A DNA stretch of 64,000 nucleotides. It comes from Candidatus Enterococcus leclercqii. GTDB lineage: Bacteria; Bacillota; Bacilli; Lactobacillales; Enterococcaceae. A program made the translations under genes and the position numbers. Shown piece after piece: positions 37,018 to 46,289 of this stretch (position 1 is its first letter; each line of letters begins with the position of its first letter). The stretch is from the NCBI RefSeq assembly GCF_009933135.1, contig NZ_MAEH01000014.1:620001-684000 (forward strand), read 5' to 3'. Under the pieces are notes generated by a model. The model had not been told where the DNA came from and ran no database searches. It saw only the letters and a program-made list of their open reading frames with translations.

Positions 37018-37746
37018 ATGAACAATCACTACGATGAAACAGATTTTTTCGACAAATATAGTCAGATGACCCGCTCAAAAGAAGGGTTGGCAGGCGCTGG
37101 GGAATGGCGGACCCTGCGGCGCTTATTGCCGGATTTTGATAAAAAGACGGTGTTGGACCTTGGTTGTGGCTACGGGTGGCATTGCAAATATGCTGCTGAT
37201 CACGGCGCCAAACAAGTTATTGGCGTTGATTTATCAGAAAAGATGTTGGCTGAAGCTGCCAAACGAAATGCTGACCCCAAGATTGACTATCGCCAAGGAG
37301 ACATCTTAGAAGCCGCTTTTCCTGCGGATACCTTTGATATTGTATTCAGTTCATTGGCATTTCATTATCTGCCAGATTGGACGGCGATGGTAAAACAAGT
37401 GGCCTCCTACTTGAAATCAGGAGGAACCTTTTTATTTTCTGTCGAACATCCCGTCTTCACAGCCGCCGGTAACCAACAATGGGACTACGATGAGCAAGGT
37501 GAAATCCGACATTTTCCAGTCGATCGCTATTTTTATGAAGGGGTACGACAAGCAGATTTTCTGGGAGAAACGGTAGAAAAATACCATCGCACATTGACCA
37601 CCTATGTAGAAACACTATTACAAAACGGTTTTTCTATTGAACATCTCGTTGAGCCGACACCGCCAGAGGACTTGCTTTCAGTTCCTGGAATGGTCGATGA
37701 ATTGCGGCGGCCGATGATGCTGATCATCTCTGCAAAAAAGAAATAG
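37018..37746 (+). CDS. Class I SAM-dependent methyltransferase
   Basis: 242 residues. SAM-binding motif I is VLDLGCGYGWHCKYAADHG, the acidic motif II residue is in VIGVDLSEKM, and post-motif blocks are FDIVFSSLAFHYLPDW and LKSGGTFLFSVEHPVF. These fit the UbiE/Methyltransf_11 group of small-molecule methylases. Substrate unknown. AGGAG lies before the ATG. It stands 77 bases before the AI-2E permease, with no terminator between. Confidence 0.85.
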   Translation: MNNHYDETDFFDKYSQMTRSKEGLAGAGEWRTLRRLLPDFDKKTVLDLGCGYGWHCKYAADHGAKQVIGVDLSEKMLAEAAKRNADPKIDYRQGDILEAAFPADTFDIVFSSLAFHYLPDWTAMVKQVASYLKSGGTFLFSVEHPVFTAAGNQQWDYDEQGEIRHFPVDRYFYEGVRQADFLGETVEKYHRTLTTYVETLLQNGFSIEHLVEPTPPEDLLSVPGMVDELRRPMMLIISAKKK

Positions 37747-37823
37747 GAAATTTGATTAAAAAGCAGCTGACCGCTGAGCGCAAATGGTACAATTGATGTA
37801 TTATAAATTCTTGGGAGGGTACT

Positions 37824-38942
37824 ATGCAATCACGTTTCAAAAATTCAAAACTATTTTTCTGGACCGCAGAGTGGGTTCTAATCATTATCGGTACATTTTT
37901 TCTGTTACAGATGCGGGAATTTCTGCGTCCCGTAGTAACGATGGCGTCAACGATTATTTTACCGTTGTTCGTGGCAGGCTTTTTGTATTACATGTTTGAT
38001 CCATTGGTGCGCTGGCTGCAAAAACGGGGGCTGTCTCGCATGATCAGCTTTCTGATTGTTTTCGCTGTTGTGGTGATTTTTTTAGTTTTACTAATCATGA
38101 ATGTCGTTCCACAGCTAGTAGAGCAAGCCGTACAGCTGACACAATCCTTGCCAGATTATGCGGAGAAAGCCTCTGTTTGGCTTTCTGATTTGGGTCAACG
38201 GGATGAATTCAAGGGGATCAATATCGAAGAGCAGCTGCAAAACATGAACCTGACACTAAACAACGTCATCAATTGGCTGATTACCAGCATCACGACTAGC
38301 CTGTCTCGAATCGTTTCTGTATTGACCCGTTTTTTTGTCTTGTTGTTTACGGTTCCGTTTATCTTGATTTTCATGTTCAAGGACGGCCATCGCTTTTTAG
38401 ACAGCCTGGATAACTTCTTTCCCCACAATTTGCGCAGCGAACTGCGAGCAACGGTGAAAGACCTCAACAATACATTGTCAGCCTATATCAGTAGTACAAT
38501 GTTAGATGCTGTGATTATTGGCGTTATGAGTTTCATCGCCATGACCATTTTCAAGCAGCCTTACAGCTTACTGTTGGCCTTTATCTGTGGGCTTACAAAC
38601 ATCATTCCTTATGTTGGCCCTTTTATCGGCGCTGTTCCCGCAGTGATCGTTGGCTTGTTCGTCTCTCCGTGGCAGGCATTGTATATGGCGCTGTCCATTC
38701 TGGTGATTCAACAGCTGGACGGCAATGTCATCAAACCACTCTTGTTTGGGAAATCACTGAATATCCATCCCATTACGATTATTTTGGTGCTGTTAGGTGC
38801 GGGAAGTGTCTTTGGCATTTTCGGCATGCTGGTATGTATCCCGGTGTATGCCGTAATCAAGACTCTGATCATCAATGGGCGTAAAATCTATCTGTTACGT
38901 AAGCAGGAAGAAAGTATAATTATTGATCCCCACGATGACTAA
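37824..38942 (+). CDS. AI-2E family (PerM/YtvI-like) permease
   Basis: 372 residues with about eight membrane helices. The N-terminal pair of helices, a central extracellular amphipathic region (about 95-165), and the C-terminal block ITNIIPYVGPFIGAVPAVIVG-like and QQLDGNVIKPLLFGKSL mark the AI-2E/PF01594 family. Members include putative autoinducer exporters and Na+/H+ antiporters; the substrate cannot be inferred. GGGAGG stands before the ATG. The gene is followed by a strong terminator. Confidence 0.82.
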   Translation: MQSRFKNSKLFFWTAEWVLIIIGTFFLLQMREFLRPVVTMASTIILPLFVAGFLYYMFDPLVRWLQKRGLSRMISFLIVFAVVVIFLVLLIMNVVPQLVEQAVQLTQSLPDYAEKASVWLSDLGQRDEFKGINIEEQLQNMNLTLNNVINWLITSITTSLSRIVSVLTRFFVLLFTVPFILIFMFKDGHRFLDSLDNFFPHNLRSELRATVKDLNNTLSAYISSTMLDAVIIGVMSFIAMTIFKQPYSLLLAFICGLTNIIPYVGPFIGAVPAVIVGLFVSPWQALYMALSILVIQQLDGNVIKPLLFGKSLNIHPITIILVLLGAGSVFGIFGMLVCIPVYAVIKTLIINGRKIYLLRKQEESIIIDPHDD

Positions 38943-38966
38943 CGAAATATTTTTTAAACTTCCAAT

Positions 38967-39006
38967 AAAACAGGCAGGCCCATTCAATCCGGGTCTGCCT
39001 GTTTTT
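38967..39006 (+). terminator. Terminator after the AI-2E permease, overlapping a convergent gene end
   Basis: AAAACAGGCAGGCC (38967-38980) pairs with GGGTCTGCCTGTTTT (38991-39005), with one small mismatch region. Its 3' arm codes the last residues of the 38984 gene on the other strand. Confidence 0.85.
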
Positions 39007-39187
39007 CTTCGATCAATACAAGCGCAATAGTAAAAGCCTCAAGCCGCCTTTTGGCTAGCGTAATCTGCGATTTATAACGAGAAGGCTGCTCTTTTGCTTC
39101 TAGTGTCTTCACCGTCTCTTGTAATTTGTGCAGCGTAGAGGCAATTTGTCGTTTTGCCTCGGCTAACTCCGGTTGTGAATAGGTCAT
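38984..39187 (-). CDS. Small conserved-looking helical protein (67 aa)
   Basis: 67 residues, soluble, almost entirely helix-forming, with a regular heptad-like pattern (LAEAKRQIASTLHKLQETVK, then LAKRRLEAFTIALVLIEE). A good TGGAGG lies about 10 bases before the ATG. I cannot name a family. Its last codons (KQADPD-stop) lie in a terminator hairpin. It follows panD on the same strand after about 130 bases. Confidence 0.6.
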   Translation of the reverse strand: MTYSQPELAEAKRQIASTLHKLQETVKTLEAKEQPSRYKSQITLAKRRLEAFTIALVLIEEKQADPD

Positions 39188-39316
39188 GATTGAGATATTC
39201 CTCCATTTTCTTAAAAAGTACTATCTGGCAGTGAATTTGACCTTCTCTAGGATAACGTGATTTAAAGGAAAAAATTTTTGACAAGGTTTAAAAAACCGCG
39301 TGTTGCTGGACAGCCC

Positions 39317-39706
39317 TTATGCGAGTTCGCCATGCTTTTCGTAATTGGTAATCTTTGTAATCTGGTTCTTCTCATCCACCATAACAACTTTTGGCTTTAA
39401 ATGTTGGGCTGCCTCCGGTGAAATCTGGACATAAGCCATAACGATAATCTTGTCACCCACCGCTACTTTGCGTGCTGCTGCGCCATTGAGACACATTACA
39501 CCACTATCCATAGGGCCGGCAATGACATAGGTTTCAAACCGTTCACCGTTATTGCAGTCGACAATTTGGACTTTTTCATATTCCAGCAGACCACAGGCTA
39601 CCATGAGTCTCTCATCGATGGTGATACTACCAACATAATCCAACTCGGCCTCAGTAACCACGGCGCGATGGATCTTACATTTTAGCATTGTTAATTCCAC
39701 AATCAT
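39317..39706 (-). CDS. panD: Aspartate 1-decarboxylase proenzyme
   Basis: Makes beta-alanine from aspartate for pantothenate. The proenzyme cleaves itself before the Ser of the YVGSITID motif to form the pyruvoyl cofactor; that motif, [15 protein letters not shown], and [19 protein letters not shown] are visible. Of the possible starts, ATG 39706 overlaps the panC stop (ATGA) but sits only 1 base from AAGGAGG. GTG 39700, or ATG 39688 (MLKCKIHRA), may be the real one; the usual length is about 127 residues. Last of four pan genes. Confidence 0.92.
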   Translation of the reverse strand: MIVELTMLKCKIHRAVVTEAELDYVGSITIDERLMVACGLLEYEKVQIVDCNNGERFETYVIAGPMDSGVMCLNGAAARKVAVGDKIIVMAYVQISPEAAQHLKPKVVMVDEKNQITKITNYEKHGELA

Positions 39707-40584
39707 TCCTCCTTTTTCGTATAGCCCCGACCTTCAATCAGCAGATTATCAATCAAGCGGGTCTTGCCAATATAAACAGCCAACAAAATGAGACAACTGT
39801 CTGTGATCACCGCCAACTCTTCTAAGCTGATAGGATCTACGATTTTGATATAGTCGATACGGGCTAAAGGAATACTTGAAAAACATGCAGTCATTGCTTT
39901 TTTTAGCTGTTCAACAGCCACGATATTGTCGGTTTGGATAAGAGTTTCTGCCAATTTCAAGCTTTGAGACAGGGACAGCGCTGCTTGGTATTCGGCAGCT
40001 GTTAAATAGGTGTTGCGGGAGCTTTTCGCTAAACCGTCTGCTTCTCGGATGATGGGACAGGGGATGATAGTGACTGGCATATTTAAATCCCGCACCATCT
40101 GTCGGATGACTGCTACTTGCTGGGCATCTTTTTGACCAAAATAGGCGCGTTGCGGTTGCAAAATATTAAAAAGTTTAGCAACGACTGTCGTGACACCGCG
40201 AAAATGACCAGGGCGGGTGGCACCTTCTAATTTGTCCGTTACTCCATAGGCGGTTACAAAGGTCTCAAAGCCTTCCGGATACATTTGTGCAACAGTCGGG
40301 GCAAATAAAAGATCCGCTCCTGCCTGTGCCGCGCGTTGTTGATCCCCCTTTAAATCTCTAGGATAACTGCCATAGTCTTCCTCCGGCCCAAATTGCAGTG
40401 GATTAACAAAGACACTGACGATTACTTTATCATTTTCGGCAGCAGCGCGGGTAATCAAACTTTGATGTCCTTCATGTAAATAACCCATCGTAGGCACAAA
40501 GCCTATTGAATAGCCGGCTTGATGCCACTCCTTAATCAGTGCTCGAGTAGCTTTGATATCATTCAGTTGCTGCAAAATTTTCAC
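39703..40584 (-). CDS. panC: Pantothenate synthetase
   Basis: Joins pantoate and beta-alanine with ATP. 293 residues. The HIGH-like [46 protein letters not shown], and SSRNTYL are present. The GTG start at 40584 lies within AGAAGGTG; the TTG at 40575 has better spacing and could be used instead, giving [13 protein letters not shown]. It overlaps panB by 26 bases and panD by 4. Confidence 0.93.
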   Translation of the reverse strand: MKILQQLNDIKATRALIKEWHQAGYSIGFVPTMGYLHEGHQSLITRAAAENDKVIVSVFVNPLQFGPEEDYGSYPRDLKGDQQRAAQAGADLLFAPTVAQMYPEGFETFVTAYGVTDKLEGATRPGHFRGVTTVVAKLFNILQPQRAYFGQKDAQQVAVIRQMVRDLNMPVTIIPCPIIREADGLAKSSRNTYLTAAEYQAALSLSQSLKLAETLIQTDNIVAVEQLKKAMTACFSSIPLARIDYIKIVDPISLEELAVITDSCLILLAVYIGKTRLIDNLLIEGRGYTKKEE

Positions 40585-41419
40585 CTTCTTTTGCTTTCAA
40601 TGCAGTCATAATTTCAGAATCGATAGTATAGCTATGAGCTGGTGTTGGAAACAACCCTTGTTGAATTTCCTCTTGGTACTTGCTAAAAGCTTCGCGATAG
40701 AGCTGTCCAACTTCAGCAAAACGCTTCACGAATTTTGGCTGCAGCTCATCAAACATTCCCAGCATATCTTGATAGACTAACACTTGACCATCGGTGTCCG
40801 GCCCGGCACCGATACCAATCGTCGGAATCTGTACTTGGTTTGTGATATAAGCACCTAGTGGGGCGGGGATGCCTTCTAAAACGATAGCTACTGCGCCGGC
40901 TGCTTCGACAGCCCGTGCATCTTTTACCAGTTTTTCAGCTGCAGTCAGGGACTTTCCTTGGATTTTAAAGCCACCAAAGGCATTTACCGACTGTGGCGTC
41001 AATCCCAAATGAGCCACTACAGGGATTTGTGCGCGGGTAATTCCCCGAATCACTTCAGCAAATTCCATGCCGCCTTCCAATTTCACGGCTTCGGCAAGCC
41101 CTTCTTTTACTAATCTTCCTGCATTTAAAACGGCCTCTGCCACCGATACATGGTAGGAGAGAAAGGGCAGGTCTGTAACCACTAGCGCTTCTTTCGCTCC
41201 CCGAGCAACCCCGCGGGAATGGTGGATCATGTCTGCCATCGTGACTTGCAGCGTGTCTTCATATCCCAACATGACCATCCCCAATGAGTCGCCGACTAAA
41301 AGTATGTCGATACCAGCCTCATCCATCAGTTTAGCCGTCGTGTAATCATAAGCTGTCAGCATGCTGATTTTATTTCCTTGTTGTTTCTGCTTTTGCAGTG
41401 TCATAACCGTTTTCTTCAT
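40559..41419 (-). CDS. panB: Ketopantoate hydroxymethyltransferase
   Basis: Adds a hydroxymethyl group from methylene-THF to 2-ketoisovalerate. About 286 residues. Motifs SMLTAYDYTTAKLMDEAGID, LVGDSLGMVMLGYEDTLQV, KLEGG, AHLGLTPQSV and GIGAGPDTDGQVLVYQDMLG are intact. ATG 41419 is chosen (AAAGGA upstream); the frame opens further up without support. Its start lies 50 bases inside the end of panG, so the genes are tightly coupled. Confidence 0.93.
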   Translation of the reverse strand: MKKTVMTLQKQKQQGNKISMLTAYDYTTAKLMDEAGIDILLVGDSLGMVMLGYEDTLQVTMADMIHHSRGVARGAKEALVVTDLPFLSYHVSVAEAVLNAGRLVKEGLAEAVKLEGGMEFAEVIRGITRAQIPVVAHLGLTPQSVNAFGGFKIQGKSLTAAEKLVKDARAVEAAGAVAIVLEGIPAPLGAYITNQVQIPTIGIGAGPDTDGQVLVYQDMLGMFDELQPKFVKRFAEVGQLYREAFSKYQEEIQQGLFPTPAHSYTIDSEIMTALKAKEGENFAATE

Positions 41420-42254
41420 TCTGCAAAATCCTTTCCATGTCTGAATAGTCAATCTCCGGGTGTTTTTGTTGAGCAATTTGTAAAAGAAAACGAGATAACA
41501 ACTCATAAAGAGCTACCTGATCATTAGGCAAAGCCTTTAAATGATCGGTTACTGTCGATAAATCATTTCGCTCAACAGGGCCTGTCAATGCTGCTTGTGG
41601 CCCATTTTCCACCAAATTACGAGCATTTGCTAAAAAGAGAGGCTGCCAGGCTGTGGCCGTAAAATCTTTTGGCAGTCCACAGGCTTCAAAAAGTGTTGTG
41701 CCATTTTCCACCGAACCAATCACCAAGTTACTAAAAAAGACACACGCTGCGTGGTAGCGAATCTTTTGAGCGCCCTCGATAACTGTAAGGGGATTTCCTA
41801 ACCCTGACAGCTGATTCAAAAGCTGTGAATCTGGCGTCGCAAGTTCCACAGTAAAGGCAGCCTGCTTAATTGCATCCAACGACTGGTTCCCTGAGTCGAT
41901 TGCCAATAACGGATGGAGGCTACAAGTCTCAACACCTGCTGGTACATTCGTAAAAACTGCCAATGACTTGGCACCACTGCAATGAAAAATGACTTGACCG
42001 ACACGCAGATGAGGGCGTATTCTTTGCCAAACTTCTGACAACCCATCATCACCAACTGTCAAAAATACCCACTCACACGCAGCGACTAGAGAGGCAGCTT
42101 CACTGAAAGCACGGCTATCAGTGAGGATGGCGCTCTGTTGACTGTCTTCCATGCGATGACTATAATAGCCAACGACTTCGAAGGCCTTGCTCCTGAAATA
42201 CCTTCCTAACAACGTACCGACCTTACCGGCACCAATAAAGCCAATCTGAACCAA
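41370..42254 (-). CDS. panG: PanG-type ketopantoate reductase (Rossmann-like / DUF2520)
   Basis: About 294 residues. It has an N-terminal Rossmann domain (IGFIGAGKVGTLLGRYF) and a C-terminal helical DUF2520 domain with HPLLAID, RYHAACVFFSNLV and LTGPVERND. DUF2520 proteins called PanG replace PanE in Francisella and are reported in enterococci; they reduce ketopantoate to pantoate with NADPH. Lying first in a pan operon that otherwise lacks a reductase, this gene completes the pathway. The TTG start at 42254 follows GGAGGT; the frame opens 11 codons earlier at an unsupported ATG. Confidence 0.85.
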   Translation of the reverse strand: MVQIGFIGAGKVGTLLGRYFRSKAFEVVGYYSHRMEDSQQSAILTDSRAFSEAASLVAACEWVFLTVGDDGLSEVWQRIRPHLRVGQVIFHCSGAKSLAVFTNVPAGVETCSLHPLLAIDSGNQSLDAIKQAAFTVELATPDSQLLNQLSGLGNPLTVIEGAQKIRYHAACVFFSNLVIGSVENGTTLFEACGLPKDFTATAWQPLFLANARNLVENGPQAALTGPVERNDLSTVTDHLKALPNDQVALYELLSRFLLQIAQQKHPEIDYSDMERILQNEENGYDTAKAETTRK

Positions 42255-42492
42255 GAAAACACCTCCAAGACAGCAATGATTTATCACTTTTGCGATTCAT
42301 CTTAGCACAGTCTTGTCATGACACATGATATTTTCTTCGTTTTTCTGAAAAATTTTACGGTTATGTTCTGCAATTTCCGAATATTGCCAGCTGTTTTTGA
42401 CTTTACTGAAAATCCATGCTATTATTTCATGGAAGAAAAGTGGTAGCCGGCAAAACGATTTGCGCGCATGTACTGCCAAGAGGACGGTTCAG
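42255..42492. other. Divergent region between the pan operon and the second ABC-F leader
   Basis: Contains the perfect 10-base palindrome TGTCATGACA (42314-42323) about 60 bases before panG, which could be a regulator site for the pan operon. No clear -35/-10 pair was found. No gene seen. Confidence 0.4.
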
Positions 42493-42555
42493 ATGATTCG
42501 AGATTATCATTTACACTTTGTAAGAAAAACAGCTCTTAACAACTGGAGACGATGA
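42493..42555 (+). CDS. 20-codon leader ORF before the second ABC-F gene
   Basis: Encodes MIRDYHLHFVRKTALNNWRR and stops at TGA 42553-42555. AAGAGGA (42478-42484) lies 8 bases before the ATG. Its last codons (GCT CTT AAC AAC) form one arm of the first hairpin. It stands before three hairpins, the last an intrinsic terminator, and then an ABC-F gene. A role as a stalling leader is inferred from this layout; the peptide is basic and ends in Trp-Arg-Arg, like the Trp leader. Confidence 0.6.
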   Translation: MIRDYHLHFVRKTALNNWRR

Positions 42556-42652
42556 AGCATTGTTAAGAGCATTCCATAGAGCCTTGCGCTCAGTTCTTCA
42601 TCGAAAGGCTGCAAACTGCAGGTTTATTTGCTGTGGGCAGGTGCCTTTCGAT
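42532..42652 (+). promoter_or_regulatory. Structured 5' leader with two perfect hairpins
   Basis: Hairpin 1: GCTCTTAACAA (42532-42542) with TTGTTAAGAGC (42560-42570). Its loop holds the leader stop codon and CTGGAGACG (42543-42551), which can also pair (one mismatch) with CGTCTGCAG in the 3' arm of the terminator at 42689-42697. Hairpin 2: ATCGAAAGGC (42600-42609) with GCCTTTCGAT (42643-42652). The set could switch between terminated and read-through states. I do not recognise a known riboswitch or T-box. Confidence 0.6.
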
Positions 42653-42668
42653 CAAACGAAGTTATGGT

Positions 42669-42705
42669 AAAGCTGTAGACGATGTTGCCGTCTGCAGCTT
42701 TTTTC
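42669..42705 (+). terminator. Terminator before the second ABC-F gene
   Basis: AAAGCTGTAGACG pairs with CGTCTGCAGCTTT (one G-U), 7-base loop, followed by TTTTT. It lies 79 bases before the ABC-F start. Confidence 0.88.
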
Positions 42706-42783
42706 ATTGAAGTAACATTTGAAGCAACGTCACAAAAGACACGCTTCCACAACTTATTCGTAAAAGACAGAAACGAGGAAACC

Positions 42784-44307
42784 ATGTTAACTATCGAAAA
42801 TATCACCCAACAATTTGGGGATAAAATTTTATATGAAAATATCACTGCGCAAATTAACCGTGGCGAGCACGTAGGGTTGATTGGACGCAATGGGGCAGGG
42901 AAGAGTACCCTCATCAAGATTATTACCGGCGAGATTTTGCCAGATGACGGCCACATCCTATTTCCCAAAAACTTGAAACTTGGGTATTTGGATCAATATG
43001 TCAATGTAGATGATCAGCTGACAATTCAGGGATTTTTAGAAACTGCATTTATTGATGATTTTCAAAAAGAGCGCCGCATCGGTGAGTTGTATGCGGAATA
43101 CGCGGACAACTATGACGATCGCTTATTGGAACAAGCGGGTCGCTTGCAAAATGAGTTAGATCAAGGCAATTTTTACCAGATGGCCACGATCATTGATGAA
43201 CTGGCTACCGGTTTAGGGATTGATGTTTTAGGGATGGACTCTCTAATGAAAAATCTCAGCGGAGGTCAGCGTTCCAAAATCATCTTGGCAAAAATGCTGT
43301 TGGAAAAACCAGATATGCTGATTTTGGATGAACCGACAAACCACCTTGATGACAATCACGTCGTCTGGTTGACTCAGTTTTTAAAAGAATTCGACGGAAC
43401 ATTTCTTGTCGTTTCCCATGACCGGGATTTTCTAAATGAAATCACTACCCATATTCTCGATATTGAATTTGGGAAATTAACCAAGTATACCGGGAATCTT
43501 ACCCGCGCGCTAAAACAAAAGGAACTTTCACAAGAAACTTACTTGCGTCAGTATGAAGCACAACAGGAACATATCAAAAAGACGGAAGCTTATATTCGTA
43601 AATATAAGGCCGGCTCTCGTTCCACGATGGCCAAAAGTCGTGAAAAACAGCTGGCCAAAATCGAGCGACTAACACCGCCTTCTGATTCGCCAAAACCTCA
43701 CTTAGAGTTTCCCTATGCGCCTATTGTGACCACACTGGCATTAGAAACAGATCAGTTGGTGATTGGCTACGAAAAACCGCTTTTGGCACCGGTGAATATT
43801 ACGATCCGTTATGGAGAGAAAATTGCCATCCGAGGATTCAATGGTATCGGTAAATCTACGTTGATTAAAACCCTCATCAGTGAGATTCCGGCAGTAAGCG
43901 GTAGTTTTCACTTTCCGGAAAAGACACAAATCGGCTATTTCTCCCAAGAATTAGCATGGGAAAATCCGCTACAAACACCGTTACAATACCTCAGCGACAA
44001 ATATCCTAAGGCCACCATCAAGGACTTGCGTCGCCATCTTTCTCGGGCAGGTCTTCACAGCCAGCTCGCGCAAGAGTCGCTGAAGCTGTTGAGCGGGGGA
44101 GAACAGACCAAAGTCAAACTGGCGGAAATGACCATGAATAAAAGCAATTTTCTGATTCTGGATGAACCCACCAATCACATTGATCAGGAATCAAAAGAAA
44201 ATCTACAAGACACACTGGCTAAATATGCCGGGACTGTTATTGTCGTTTCCCATGAAAATGGTTTTTACGAAGATTTTGTCGATCGTGTGATAGAATTAGA
44301 GAAGTAA
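42784..44307 (+). CDS. ABC-F ATPase (YbiT/YkpA-like, tentative)
   Basis: 507 residues, two ATPase domains, cytoplasmic. Domain 1: GRNGAGKST, LSGGQRSKI, LILDEPTNHLDD. Domain 2: GFNGIGKST, LSGGEQTKV, LILDEPTNHID. The interdomain linker (about residues 235-300) holds YEAQQEHIKKTEAYIRKYKAG and SRSTMAKSREKQLAKIE. ABC-F proteins act on the ribosomal E site during stress or drug exposure. ATG 42784 follows GAGGAAACC; the open frame reaches back into the terminator without support. The attenuator-like leader points to induced expression. Confidence 0.83.
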   Translation: MLTIENITQQFGDKILYENITAQINRGEHVGLIGRNGAGKSTLIKIITGEILPDDGHILFPKNLKLGYLDQYVNVDDQLTIQGFLETAFIDDFQKERRIGELYAEYADNYDDRLLEQAGRLQNELDQGNFYQMATIIDELATGLGIDVLGMDSLMKNLSGGQRSKIILAKMLLEKPDMLILDEPTNHLDDNHVVWLTQFLKEFDGTFLVVSHDRDFLNEITTHILDIEFGKLTKYTGNLTRALKQKELSQETYLRQYEAQQEHIKKTEAYIRKYKAGSRSTMAKSREKQLAKIERLTPPSDSPKPHLEFPYAPIVTTLALETDQLVIGYEKPLLAPVNITIRYGEKIAIRGFNGIGKSTLIKTLISEIPAVSGSFHFPEKTQIGYFSQELAWENPLQTPLQYLSDKYPKATIKDLRRHLSRAGLHSQLAQESLKLLSGGEQTKVKLAEMTMNKSNFLILDEPTNHIDQESKENLQDTLAKYAGTVIVVSHENGFYEDFVDRVIELEK

Positions 44308-44336
44308 GCTGCAAATCGAAAGAGACGGGGGAACTC

Positions 44337-45146
44337 ATGAAAGACATCAAATTTATTGCAACCGACATGGATAACACGTTATTGACATCAAAAGGGGAAT
44401 TGCCACCTGATTTCTTTTCTTTAGTAGCAAAACTTAATGAACAAGGTGTCGAATTTGCTGCGGCAAGCGGTCGACCATTGTACACGTTACTAGAAACATT
44501 TTCTGAATTGAAAAACGAAATGACCTTCATCTGCGACAATGGGGGATTGATCATGCATCATGGCGATGTGATCTTCACCAGCGAACTGCCTCGGGAAGAT
44601 TATCGAAAAATGGCAACTTTTGCAGCAGAAAGCGATGGTATTCCGATTGTTTGTGGAATGGACGCGGCTTACATCAATCAAGCCGATAAAGCTTACGATG
44701 CAATTTACCGTACTTTTTATACAAAAATAAATTACGTGGCATCCTTGGAGTCTCTGGATATCACGGCTGATAAATTCACTTTGTTTTTTCCAAATAAGGA
44801 CAGTTTGGAAAACTATGAAAACGTATTTGCACCAGCTTTTGGGGAGCAATATTCTGTCGTAGTCAGCGGCCCGGAATGGATTGATATCATGAACGAAGGT
44901 ATCGATAAAGGAACGGCTATGACTATTATCGGTGAAAAACTGCACATTTCACTAGCAGATATGATGGCATTCGGCGATACGCATAATGATGCGGGCATGC
45001 TAAAAGCTGTTGGCCATAGCTATATCGTAGCTAACGGTAATCCAGAGATTGCTCACTATGCCAAATTCACCGCGCCAACTAATGACGAATACGGCGTGAT
45101 GCAGGTTATGGAGAAACTTTTGAAAGTGAAACAGCAAGACAACTAA
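44337..45146 (+). CDS. HAD superfamily Cof-type phosphatase
   Basis: 269 residues. Catalytic DMDNTLLTSKGELPPD (nucleophile Asp in the first motif), AASGRPLYTL (motif II Ser/Thr region), the cap domain at about 85-185, KGTAMTIIGEKL and FGDTHNDAGML (motif IV) are those of Cof-like sugar or nucleotide phosphatases. Substrate unknown. It starts 29 bases after the ABC-F gene and may be read from the same transcript. A strong terminator follows. Confidence 0.87.
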   Translation: MKDIKFIATDMDNTLLTSKGELPPDFFSLVAKLNEQGVEFAAASGRPLYTLLETFSELKNEMTFICDNGGLIMHHGDVIFTSELPREDYRKMATFAAESDGIPIVCGMDAAYINQADKAYDAIYRTFYTKINYVASLESLDITADKFTLFFPNKDSLENYENVFAPAFGEQYSVVVSGPEWIDIMNEGIDKGTAMTIIGEKLHISLADMMAFGDTHNDAGMLKAVGHSYIVANGNPEIAHYAKFTAPTNDEYGVMQVMEKLLKVKQQDN

Positions 45147-45147
45147 T

Positions 45148-45200
45148 AAAAACAGCAATAGAAAATATCCCAAAAGATATTTTTTCTATTGCTGTTTTTT
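45148..45200 (+). terminator. Terminator after the HAD gene
   Basis: AAAAACAGCAATAGAAAA pairs with TTTTTCTATTGCTGTTTTTT; one of the longest stems in the window. Confidence 0.9.
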
Positions 45201-45654
<454 letters not shown>

Positions 45655-45703
45655 TTAAAACCCAGCTGCAGCATAATTTTTCGATTTCATGTTGTAGCTG
45701 GGT
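45655..45703 (-). terminator. Terminator after the GNAT gene
   Basis: On the minus strand ACCCAGCTACAACAT pairs with ATGCTGCAGCTGGGT, with two G-U pairs, followed by TTTTAATT. Confidence 0.7.
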
Positions 45704-45710
45704 ACTGTTT

Positions 45711-46274
45711 CTAATTATCGCCGTTATTCTCCTGTACTTGCTGCAATACAGCCAAGCCTTTCTTGAAGTCTTTTGTGCCTGGAACCAATTGATAGTCCAG
45801 TTTTTTGTAAAGACGAATCGCTGAATGACTCCAAGTTTGAGTATGAAGAATTATTGGTTGATTCGGGTACAAGTCTTCTAAACGCTCCGTAATAATCGTA
45901 GCCAGAAAACCTGCCAGGCCTTTTCGCTGTGCTTCGGGTACCACAGCTAGCCAATGCAGCAAAGGTTCGTTTTCTTTGGACCACCAGGCGGTACAGGTTC
46001 CTACCTTTTTACCCGTAGGATCAATGATAAAAGCCATTCGTTGCTGCAATTCATGAGGAAACGGTGCGAAAGTCTTCTCAAAATACTGCTCTGCCTCAGA
46101 AAGCGCTTCAAACTCTCCCACTGCAGTTTCAATTTCACACCAGGCTGTCTGATCACCTTCTGTATAGAAGACCAATTGATAGTCTGAAGGTAATTTAGGC
46201 TGAGTCAGAGTCTTTACGGCTCCAGGTTCTCTTTTCATTTTAAATTCAATATATGGAATCGTTTTATCCAACAT
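45711..46274 (-). CDS. GNAT family N-acetyltransferase
   Basis: 187 residues. The acetyl-CoA loop is LAVVPEAQRKGLAGFL, preceded by FIIDPTGKKVGTCTAWW; the final strand region HTQTWSHSAIRLYKKLDYQLVPG is typical of GNAT. The acceptor is unknown. TGGAGG stands before the ATG. It lies 15 bases after the P-loop protein gene and is probably co-transcribed with it. Confidence 0.82.
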   Translation of the reverse strand: MLDKTIPYIEFKMKREPGAVKTLTQPKLPSDYQLVFYTEGDQTAWCEIETAVGEFEALSEAEQYFEKTFAPFPHELQQRMAFIIDPTGKKVGTCTAWWSKENEPLLHWLAVVPEAQRKGLAGFLATIITERLEDLYPNQPIILHTQTWSHSAIRLYKKLDYQLVPGTKDFKKGLAVLQQVQENNGDN

Positions 46275-46289
46275 CTTATTTTCCTCCAG

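Noticed and set aside
44490-44945. 151-codon minus-strand frame inside the HAD phosphatase gene
   Set aside because: Antisense shadow; the plus-strand frame has all HAD motifs.
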